Below are positions 1 to 6,142 of a stretch of DNA of 13,518 bases, piece after piece. Source of the stretch: Candidatus Hydrothermota bacterium (GTDB lineage Bacteria; Hydrothermota; Hydrothermia; B15-G9); contig QNDP01000012.1 in the NCBI GenBank assembly GCA_003645975.1, positions 1 to 13,518 of the forward strand. Reading direction: 5' to 3'. The notes beneath the pieces are model-generated. The model ran no database searches, was not told where the DNA came from, and saw only the letters and a list, made by a program, of their open reading frames with translations. A program made the translations under genes and the position numbers. How positions within the stretch are numbered: the first letter of the stretch is position 1; each line of letters opens with the position of its first letter.

Positions 1-1233
1 CCAGGGCGACCAATTCGTCTCCCTTGAGCCATTGATGCGCGCAGTCAGACATGCACCTGCATAAACAAAAGCCGCATCCTCGTTGTCCACCACAAAATGT
101 TGATCGAGATATCCATCCCCATCTGAATCTTTCCATGTTTTCAAGTCCGAACCGAAGCCCAAGACATAGTCTTTTGCGGTATCTCCTGGGTGGCTGCGAA
201 GCGACCAACCGTTGAAATAACCGTGATCAAGGAAGATGACGTTCTGCCTCGATAGGTTGTTGAACTCGTCCGCAATGTTTTCCGCCGTCGCATCCTCATC
301 ATCGCTGCTCGTCGTGTTCACATAAAGCCTTTCGTCCCCAAGATAGTTTGCGTCATCGTAAAGGAAATTGGTTACCCAAACCCCGCTGTAGCCAGAGCCT
401 CTGAGCGAACCGTCAGGGTTAGCGATCACGATCGTCTTGGAATCCGATGCATCTGGCGCTACGGCGAGCGTCTCGGCATCGTCCGCATCGAACCCGGTGA
501 TAAAACTCAAGGTGGCGTCTTGGAACTCATCGCTGTCGATCGCACGGACCGTTGTGTCAGCGTCATACATGAAGTTCGGGTCAAGGTCGCCGGCGTCTGC
601 AACAACGATAACATGCTCAGGCCTAATGGATTGTAACTCGGAAAGCCGCTCGGAGATTCTGCTCGTGTAGTTCAAATCGACATAATGATCGGCATAGATT
701 TCGTGCAGCGAGTCGATTGCCGCCCAATCGGATATGTCCGTCTTGTAGAGGATTACAACGGTGGTGTCGCTTGCGGATTTCGATCGAGGTAACGATTTCA
801 GACCGATCTTTTTGAAATCCAATAGCCTTTGATGAGACCGCCGACGGCCGCCACGCGCTGTTACCACAACCCCAAGTGCTGGTTGGCCGTTTTCGTCGAG
901 ATAGGTGTAGCCGAATTTCGATGTAAATCTTCCCGAATCGACCTTGATGTCCCTTTGAATCCCAAACTTACGGGCTACAAATGAGGCAAATGAACGATAG
1001 TCCTGTGAATCGGAGCCTGCTGGAAGCTGAACGACGAGATGTCTTTCGGTCAGTAAAACGAGCGTGTCGGGAGCATACCACCGAAGTGCATGTCCGTTGA
1101 AGACAATTTTGGCATTCGGGAGCACCGATTTGTAGGCCGACGGGTCAATTTTTCCCGTCAGATCAAGCACATACAACATCGGATGCTCAAAACCTCCTGC
1201 CACAATGCCTAAGACCAAAATCAAGTGCATCAT
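1..1233 (-). CDS. Secreted gingipain-like (clan CD, C25-type) cysteine peptidase, C-terminal part missing
   Basis: The frame is open from an ATG at 1233 through base 1 (411 codons, no stop), so the gene continues beyond the window. A short hydrophobic start (MMHLILVLGIVAGG) suggests export. Residues about 207-217 read VIVVADAGDLD, resembling the LLVGD-x-x-x-I-P strand of peptidase C25. A His-Gly block follows (NVIFLDHG, His337), then an Ala-Cys block (FVYAGAC, Cys395), each after a hydrophobic strand. That order is the catalytic His/Cys signature of clan CD proteases (gingipain, caspase, legumain). The 58-residue spacing is longer than in gingipain R and implies an insertion; an acidic Asp-rich stretch lies before the His. 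The start is fixed by AAGGAGG 8 nt upstream; a second ATG directly follows. It begins 25 nt after the branching enzyme gene and is probably cotranscribed. The peptidase assignment rests on motifs only, so an inactive homologue is possible. Confidence 0.65.
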   Translation of the reverse strand, partial: MMHLILVLGIVAGGFEHPMLYVLDLTGKIDPSAYKSVLPNAKIVFNGHALRWYAPDTLVLLTERHLVVQLPAGSDSQDYRSFASFVARKFGIQRDIKVDSGRFTSKFGYTYLDENGQPALGVVVTARGGRRRSHQRLLDFKKIGLKSLPRSKSASDTTVVILYKTDISDWAAIDSLHEIYADHYVDLNYTSRISERLSELQSIRPEHVIVVADAGDLDPNFMYDADTTVRAIDSDEFQDATLSFITGFDADDAETLAVAPDASDSKTIVIANPDGSLRGSGYSGVWVTNFLYDDANYLGDERLYVNTTSSDDEDATAENIADEFNNLSRQNVIFLDHGYFNGWSLRSHPGDTAKDYVLGFGSDLKTWKDSDGDGYLDQHFVVDNEDAAFVYAGACLTARINGSRETNWSPW

Positions 1234-1241
1234 GGTTTAAA

Positions 1242-1248
1242 CCTCCTT
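1242..1248 (-). promoter_or_regulatory. Ribosome binding site of the C25-like gene
   Basis: The minus strand reads AAGGAGG 8 nt before the ATG at 1233. It selects the first of two adjacent ATG codons. The 25-nt gap to the preceding gene holds no terminator-like hairpin, supporting cotranscription. Confidence 0.85.
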
Positions 1249-1258
1249 TTTGAAAAAT

Positions 1259-2920
1259 TTAGTCCAAATTCCAAAATTTTGGTTCGATAAGTCTGCCGAA
1301 AATGCGGTCTTTTTTCGCCAAGTCCTCGATGAATGTCAGATCTTCTGGCGTAAGGTTATCGTTTTCAGCAATTTTGAGCAGCCTGTCGATCGCCTCGTAA
1401 TGCTCCGAGAATCGGATTTCGGCGTAATCCCTTGCGCTCCAAGTCGTTATCAAAAACTGCCAGTCGGACGATTCCAGAAGCAGGAGCTCCCGCAGGATTT
1501 GCTGCAGCAGGCTGCGATTGATGTCTTTTGATTTCAAGATATTGATTGTCCGAACTTCGGCATCGTAGATTTTCTCCCAAGTCCAGCTTGTCCATTCGTT
1601 GAGCCAAACCCAGTGGAAACCGCCTTCGCCCCAAGAGCCTTCGGGCAAAGCTATGACATCTTCAGGCGGAAAGGCATCGAGATAATCCCCGAGTTTCACA
1701 GGTTTTACCTGCGATTTGTGCAATTTTTTGAGCACAAGGTAGAGCCATCTCGGCCCCTCGAACCACCAATGGCCGAAAAGCTCGGTGTCGTAAGGCGCCA
1801 CAACGATGCCATCGTGCTCGGCTGCAAGGCGGTTCACAAGCTGGACGAAGTGGTCGGATTGGGCATCGAGAGGTCCGTTCACGGCTTCAGGGTCATATTC
1901 CGCTTTGTCCGCAAGGTCGGCTTTGGAATCGGTTACGCGCCAATATTTGTGGCCACTTGGAAAATGGCGTTTGTGAAATTCGAGATAGTTCGGGTCGCCG
2001 GGATAGCCCCAGTCCCTTGACCAAACCTGAAGCGCCGTCTGCGGGTCTCGTGTAAAGAACGCCACCGTCTTCGTAGATCCATGAGATGCAGCGAGATATG
2101 GCTGATAAGGGCTCAATTCTCGGCCTTTGAACTCGTATTCGCTTTTGAACTGTTCCCAAAGGAGCTTAAGTCCTTCAAAAAGCGACAGATAGGTGCCAAT
2201 CGGCTTGCCGCCCTTGAGAAGGTGTTGATCGACAATGAAATACCGAATTCCAGCATCGTGGTAAAACTCCTCCACTCCGGCGCGCTCGAACTCCGGAATG
2301 CTCCCGACCGGGGGTTTCCAGCGATAGCGCGGCCTGTAGGCGAGTTCCGGAGGCCAGATCCCTTTGGGCCGCCGCGCAAATCGCTGTTCGTAGGCAGCGA
2401 CACCGATCTCGACCTGAGCTTTGACGCACTCGTCCCGTCCCAAGAGCGGCAGATAGCCGTGCGTTGCAGCAGATGTTATGATCTCGATTAGCCCTTCGTC
2501 CTGAAGGCGTCTGAACTCTCCGACCAGATCGCGCCCGATCGAATCGAAGAACTCCAGTTTGTCGGTAAAGAAATCGACCCACATGCGCGCCACTTTCGCC
2601 CGTTGATGGAACCCCTCCCGCTCGAAATGTTCCACATCACCTTGAGCCGACTCAATCTTCGATCTCAGGTAATCGACAAAGCTCGATTTGAACTCGTCAT
2701 CTGCGAGTTGTTCCACGAGGATCGGCGTCAGCCCGACCGTGATGTTTGCAGGAAGACCTTCGGACGCAAGTTTTCTGACCACTTGGATCAAAGGGATGTA
2801 GGTTTCAGAGGCGGCCTCGAAGAGCCATTCTGCGCCGTGTGGCCAGATGCCATGAGACAGCACCCAGGGGAGATGCGAATGCAGGACTATCGCAAATGCT
2901 TTGCGTTCAATTTGGTTCAT
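1259..2920 (-). CDS. GH57 1,4-alpha-glucan branching enzyme
   Basis: The 553-residue protein matches the size and layout of GH57 branching enzymes (the Thermus/Thermococcus type), which cut alpha-1,4 chains and rejoin them as alpha-1,6 branches in cytoplasmic glycogen. GH57 motifs appear in order: HSHLPWV (residues 14-20), ATHGYLPLL (152-160), GIWPPELAY with the expected nucleophile Glu192, and PYDTELFGHWW with the expected acid/base Asp378. The segment GSWGEGGFHWVWLNEW (428-443) is typical of the branching subgroup, as is the helical C-terminal part with SSDWQFLITTW (484-494). There is no signal peptide. The ATG lies in ATGA, overlapping the stop of the eRF1-like gene by 4 nt; AGAGG sits 7 nt upstream. 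No glycogen synthase or phosphorylase gene lies in the window. The family is certain. Branching rather than amylase or 4-alpha-glucanotransferase activity is inferred from the subgroup motifs. Confidence 0.93.
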   Translation of the reverse strand: MNQIERKAFAIVLHSHLPWVLSHGIWPHGAEWLFEAASETYIPLIQVVRKLASEGLPANITVGLTPILVEQLADDEFKSSFVDYLRSKIESAQGDVEHFEREGFHQRAKVARMWVDFFTDKLEFFDSIGRDLVGEFRRLQDEGLIEIITSAATHGYLPLLGRDECVKAQVEIGVAAYEQRFARRPKGIWPPELAYRPRYRWKPPVGSIPEFERAGVEEFYHDAGIRYFIVDQHLLKGGKPIGTYLSLFEGLKLLWEQFKSEYEFKGRELSPYQPYLAASHGSTKTVAFFTRDPQTALQVWSRDWGYPGDPNYLEFHKRHFPSGHKYWRVTDSKADLADKAEYDPEAVNGPLDAQSDHFVQLVNRLAAEHDGIVVAPYDTELFGHWWFEGPRWLYLVLKKLHKSQVKPVKLGDYLDAFPPEDVIALPEGSWGEGGFHWVWLNEWTSWTWEKIYDAEVRTINILKSKDINRSLLQQILRELLLLESSDWQFLITTWSARDYAEIRFSEHYEAIDRLLKIAENDNLTPEDLTFIEDLAKKDRIFGRLIEPKFWNLD

Positions 2921-4086
2921 TGCTCGGCCTCTTGCATTTCAGGGAATCTCAAAAGGGCACCGATCGAGCCGATGCCTTCAAGCAGTTCCTTCTGAATGAC
3001 ATGTTCGATTCCAACGCCCTGTTCGATCGCCTCCTCGATGGCGTCATCGACGACATCGCGCACTTTGTAGGTTTCGGCGCCGCACGACGGACATGTCTCC
3101 TCATCGACGCCCAGAAACCCGCATTTGGGGCAGCGAACGCCTTCCGCCTCAAACCCTTCGGCCACGATCAAGGTCTGAACCTGATTGTGCATCAGTGCGT
3201 CGAGGGTGTCTCGGAGACCGGCGACCGCCAGCTCACCTTCCGCAAGGCGTCTCTTAAGCTCCTCAACGAGCTTCCGCTCCTCAGCCTTTTCGACCTCGAT
3301 CTCGATCTTCCTCGCTTCGTTGAGGATCCGTTCGATCGGATCGGTTGGGTCGGCCACGAAAGCGCCTGCGAGCTTCTGGCGCAGCCTGAAAGGCAGATAG
3401 AGCTGGAGTTGACCGCGAACCGGCTTGGCCTCACCGACGATCAGAAGGTCATAGTTGCGTGTCGCCATGAGCATGTCGATCACATCGACGACGCGCATAA
3501 GGTGTTCGGCCACAAGGTAGTTGTAAGCCCTTTTGAGTCTGACAGGTGGCGATTTGAAGCGCGCCTTCAGGTTGATGTCAACGAGCTTTTCGGCATCCAC
3601 AATCGAACCCATGAACATCTCGTAAAACCTTGCCTTCTTATGGTCAACAACTACAACGAGATAGCGTTTGTATTCGTCAAGCAAAAGCGTCAGCGGTCGG
3701 ATGTAAGGCGTGTAGTCGAAGACAAGCCGCTCACGGAGCGGTCTGGGCAGGTAATGGACTCTGAACAGGTTGCGCGATGTCGAGCTGAAAGCAGCGATCC
3801 CTTTGACTACAAACGGCACGGTGCTTTTAACCTCCGCTGGCAAAACCTCCCTCACGAATTCGCGCAGTTTAGCTATGTCATTGCGAACCGATTCTTTCTG
3901 CCGCTCGGTGTAGTCAAACCTTTCGAGCCGATCCAGTGCATCGTCGAACATCCTGTTTGCGCGTTCGACAAAGTCGCCCCTTTCGGGCACAGTTGCCAAA
4001 TAAAGGCTCGTTATCAGGTTCCTACCGTTGGCGAACTCCCTGAGTTCACGAATCATATCGAAGGTTATCATCCTGCTTGCATTCAT
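2917..4086 (-). CDS. Bacterial eRF1-family (baeRF-type) protein with zinc ribbon, no GGQ
   Basis: The 389-residue protein resembles the middle and C-terminal domains of archaeal/eukaryotic release factor 1. Residues about 141-205 look like the eRF1 middle domain (YLVVVVDHKKARFYEMF, a charged loop, then RLKRAYNYLVAEHLMRVV). The loop that holds GGQ in true release factors reads ARFKSPPVRLK here (residues 175-185), so the peptidyl-tRNA hydrolysis motif is absent. Residues about 208-385 match domain 3, with a zinc ribbon inserted (Cys319, Cys322, Cys332, Cys335) and the family-like ending IGALLRF. There is no NIKS-type stop-codon-reading domain; a helical region fills the N terminus. Relatives are the baeRF families, which are proposed to act at ribosomes, so a role in ribosome rescue or hibernation is inference. 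The start has AAGGAGG 7 nt upstream. The gene is translationally coupled to the branching enzyme. Confidence 0.8.
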   Translation of the reverse strand: MNASRMITFDMIRELREFANGRNLITSLYLATVPERGDFVERANRMFDDALDRLERFDYTERQKESVRNDIAKLREFVREVLPAEVKSTVPFVVKGIAAFSSTSRNLFRVHYLPRPLRERLVFDYTPYIRPLTLLLDEYKRYLVVVVDHKKARFYEMFMGSIVDAEKLVDINLKARFKSPPVRLKRAYNYLVAEHLMRVVDVIDMLMATRNYDLLIVGEAKPVRGQLQLYLPFRLRQKLAGAFVADPTDPIERILNEARKIEIEVEKAEERKLVEELKRRLAEGELAVAGLRDTLDALMHNQVQTLIVAEGFEAEGVRCPKCGFLGVDEETCPSCGAETYKVRDVVDDAIEEAIEQGVGIEHVIQKELLEGIGSIGALLRFPEMQEAEQ

Positions 4087-4093
4087 TCAAAAG

Positions 4094-4100
4094 CCTCCTT
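4094..4100 (-). promoter_or_regulatory. Ribosome binding site of the eRF1-like gene
   Basis: AAGGAGG on the minus strand lies 7 nt before the ATG at 4086. It is one of the strongest sites in the window and fixes the start. Confidence 0.85.
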
Positions 4101-4109
4101 TTAGTCAAA

Positions 4110-4138
4110 AATTTAATGACTGAGGTTATGTCGTGCAA
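4110..4138 (-). promoter_or_regulatory. Candidate internal promoter for the eRF1-like / GH57 / protease genes
   Basis: On the minus strand TTGCAC (4138-4133) is followed after exactly 17 nt by TAAATT (4115-4110). Transcription would start near 4103, just ahead of the strong ribosome binding site. This 98-nt gap (4087-4184) is the largest in the leftward gene run. The match to the sigma-70 consensus is moderate (3/6 and 4/6), so this is a suggestion. Confidence 0.4.
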
Positions 4139-4184
4139 CAAATTCATGCCCAAAGAGATGAATCGAACTCACAGAAGGGGAACT

Positions 4185-4484
4185 TCACGGATGTTTTCTC
4201 TCGTTGTCGCAGGTGCAAGGGATATTTCCGCACTTCGGGCATCCTTTTTCGTAACGGCTGGCAGCGGCTTCCATGTCGATCCCATAGATGTTGGCAAGTG
4301 AAAAGAGCCAAGCCATGACATCGCTGAACTCCAACAGCATCTCGTCGGGATCACCGTGTCGAATGGCTTTGGCCAGTTCACCGACCTCCTCGACGAACCA
4401 GCGGAAGGTCTCTGCGGCGCCGCGCCTCTTGTCCTTTTCAAGGTAAGTCCTTTTTATGACCTCTTGGAACTCCTTAATCTCCAT
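4185..4484 (-). CDS. MazG-like nucleotide pyrophosphohydrolase with C-terminal Cys cluster
   Basis: This 99-residue all-helical protein has the magnesium-binding pattern of MazG-type NTP pyrophosphohydrolases: EEVGE (Glu32, Glu33, Glu36) and, on the next helix, EFSD (Glu52, Asp55). Such enzymes hydrolyse NTPs or dNTPs to NMP and pyrophosphate, often to clear abnormal nucleotides. A short tail GCPKCGNIPCTC (residues 81-92, Cys82/85/90/92) follows the core and could bind a metal. The same arrangement recurs in a known small-MazG subgroup. The start codon lies 31 nt inside the 3' end of the patatin gene, with only a weak GAGTGA-like site upstream, so translation is probably coupled to that gene. 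The substrate cannot be read from the sequence. Confidence 0.85.
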   Translation of the reverse strand: MEIKEFQEVIKRTYLEKDKRRGAAETFRWFVEEVGELAKAIRHGDPDEMLLEFSDVMAWLFSLANIYGIDMEAAASRYEKGCPKCGNIPCTCDNERKHP

Positions 4485-5443
4485 AGCGATTCACTCGGAT
4501 AAAATTTGAAAAACTTCCTTGCTATTGGCATGATGTGTCGTCTTGCATCCTTTATTGGGACAAGTTTTTTGAGAGCGAAGACAGCGGGTTTGACGAAAAG
4601 CACTCGTCTGAGCCGAGTGCGCATCCTTATAGCTTCGGCATAGCCGATATTCACTGCCTCCTCGATCCGTTCAAACTCATACCATTGGATGTGTGCAACG
4701 CTTGGTGATATGACGACATCGGAGAGTGCCAGTTCGAGATCGTTGAGCCTGTAAGCTGTTATGTTATCAATCCTTATGAGGATGTCGAGTGCAGAACGGA
4801 AACGGCTCATCGGGATCGGCGGGCGGCCGACATCGACGCCTATGACCACATCCGCACCAAGCGCGAGTGCAGCGACAACAGGAACTTTTTGGGTGGCACC
4901 GCCATCGACAAGCAGCATATCACCGAGTTCGACCGGCGGAAAGATGCCCGGAATTGCGCCCGTTGCCTTCACGGCGGAACGGAGGTTGCCTCCAAGAATG
5001 ACCACATCCTTCGCAGAGACGAGGTCGGTTGCGACATATCCGGTCGGGATCGGCAGCTCCTCGATCGCTATGTCGGGCAACAGGTCTGCGAGGATGTCAT
5101 CGACCAAGTCGCTTGAAAGCAAGGACTTATTCACCAATCCCTTAGCCACCATAAAGGTTTCCCGAACGGCCTCTACCGCCTTTCGCAAAAGCCCTCTATC
5201 CTTCTCAACCGAGAAGTCTTCGAGCTGGATCTCCTTGTATTTTGGGGATTTGAGGATTTGTTTGACTGCGTCGATCGCATTGTCAGCGGTTCCATAGTAG
5301 GCGTAAAGAGCGGTAGCGAGTCCGCCGGCACTCGCTCCGATGAGGAAATCGAACTTTATTTTCAAATCTTCAAGCGCCTTAAGCACGCCGAGATGCGCAA
5401 GTCCGCGCGCACCACCAGCGCCCAAAGCCAATGCTACTTTCAT
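4454..5443 (-). CDS. Patatin-like phospholipase (RssA/NTE family)
   Basis: This 329-residue protein has the full patatin catalytic set: the glycine-rich oxyanion loop GAGGARG (residues 8-14), the nucleophile elbow GASAG with Ser38, and the catalytic Asp180 in LLVDGGA. Its order and length fit the compact bacterial patatin-like hydrolases (RssA type), which cleave acyl esters of phospholipids or lysophospholipids with a Ser-Asp dyad. No signal peptide is visible, so it probably acts in the cytoplasm or at the inner face of the membrane. The C-terminal 60 residues are very basic (several RR and KK pairs), which could aid binding to acidic lipids. The ATG begins 4 nt after the stop of the HAD gene, and a GGGGAAG/GAGAAG stretch precedes it. 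The native lipid substrate is unknown. Confidence 0.88.
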   Translation of the reverse strand: MKVALALGAGGARGLAHLGVLKALEDLKIKFDFLIGASAGGLATALYAYYGTADNAIDAVKQILKSPKYKEIQLEDFSVEKDRGLLRKAVEAVRETFMVAKGLVNKSLLSSDLVDDILADLLPDIAIEELPIPTGYVATDLVSAKDVVILGGNLRSAVKATGAIPGIFPPVELGDMLLVDGGATQKVPVVAALALGADVVIGVDVGRPPIPMSRFRSALDILIRIDNITAYRLNDLELALSDVVISPSVAHIQWYEFERIEEAVNIGYAEAIRMRTRLRRVLFVKPAVFALKKLVPIKDARRHIMPIARKFFKFYPSESLWRLRSSKRS

Positions 5444-5447
5444 CTTC

Positions 5448-6137
5448 TCACTTCCCCGAAGTGTTTAATTTGTCAACAATGTTAAGGACTTCGATTATGT
5501 CATTTAGCTCGAAATCTGCACCAGAATCCTTCGTTCCAAAGGTATCGCCATATCTTGCGAACGCTGTGATCATACCGAGTTTTGCTGCGCCGGTAATGTC
5601 TCTTTGGGGCCAGTCGCCTACCATGAGCACCTCTTTTGGCTCGACGCCGAGTCTTTCGAGTGCGAATTTGAATGGAGCGGGCGACGGCTTGCGTTCACCG
5701 GTATCCTCAAAAGCGACAACGACTTCAAAGAAATGGTGAAGCCCGACTTGGACGAGACGAGTCCATGCCTGCAATTTTGGCGCATCGGACACGACAGCCA
5801 GTTTGAGTCCGCGCTTCAAAAGTTCCATAAGTGTATATCGGACATGCGGATACAGAACCAAAGCCGCCTCTTTTGCCTTGCGGTAGGCGACTATCCCGGC
5901 AGCGAGTATTTTGTAATCGATTTCCCCGAGCACCTCCTCAAGAAATTTGTCGAAGACATTTTGGAACTCAATACCGTATCGGTCGTATATCTCGAAGATT
6001 TTGTCCTCCACTTCCTTAGCGGTCATGTTGAGGCCTGCATCGACCATAGCCTCTGCCGCTGCGCGCACTGAGGCCGTTTTCATGCGCATAAAATCGACCA
6101 AAGTGTTGTCAAGGTCGAAAATTACGGCCTTGATCAT
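5448..6137 (-). CDS. HAD superfamily hydrolase, subfamily IA-type phosphatase
   Basis: All four HAD motifs are present, numbered from the ATG at 6137: DLDNT (Asp8 nucleophile, Asp10 acid/base), VVSDA (Ser117), ERKPSP (Lys150) and VGDWPQRD (Asp175, Asp180). A helical cap of about 80 residues sits between motifs I and II, as in subfamily I enzymes such as phosphoglycolate phosphatase and YjjG-type nucleotidases. The 229-residue length fits. An in-frame ATG at 6146 overlaps the upstream stop (ATGA) but has GGGAG touching it. For the ATG at 6137 that site lies 9 nt upstream and the protein starts MIKAVIFDLD, as family members usually do, so I prefer 6137. The enzyme is soluble and cytoplasmic. 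The substrate is unknown; a nucleotide or sugar phosphate is plausible beside a MazG-like gene. Confidence 0.9.
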   Translation of the reverse strand: MIKAVIFDLDNTLVDFMRMKTASVRAAAEAMVDAGLNMTAKEVEDKIFEIYDRYGIEFQNVFDKFLEEVLGEIDYKILAAGIVAYRKAKEAALVLYPHVRYTLMELLKRGLKLAVVSDAPKLQAWTRLVQVGLHHFFEVVVAFEDTGERKPSPAPFKFALERLGVEPKEVLMVGDWPQRDITGAAKLGMITAFARYGDTFGTKDSGADFELNDIIEVLNIVDKLNTSGK

Positions 6138-6142
6138 TGTCC

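Noticed and set aside
437..670. A 77-codon plus-strand frame inside the C25-like gene region
   Set aside because: Ser/Ala-rich low-complexity translation with no ribosome site, opposite the continuous minus-strand frame that carries the protease motifs.
2839..4104. A 421-codon open frame on the plus strand opposite the eRF1-like gene
   Set aside because: It lies antisense to a well-supported gene with conserved motifs, its translation is rich in unlikely His/Phe/Arg runs and matches no family, and it has no ribosome binding site. It is a by-product of the codon use of the real gene.
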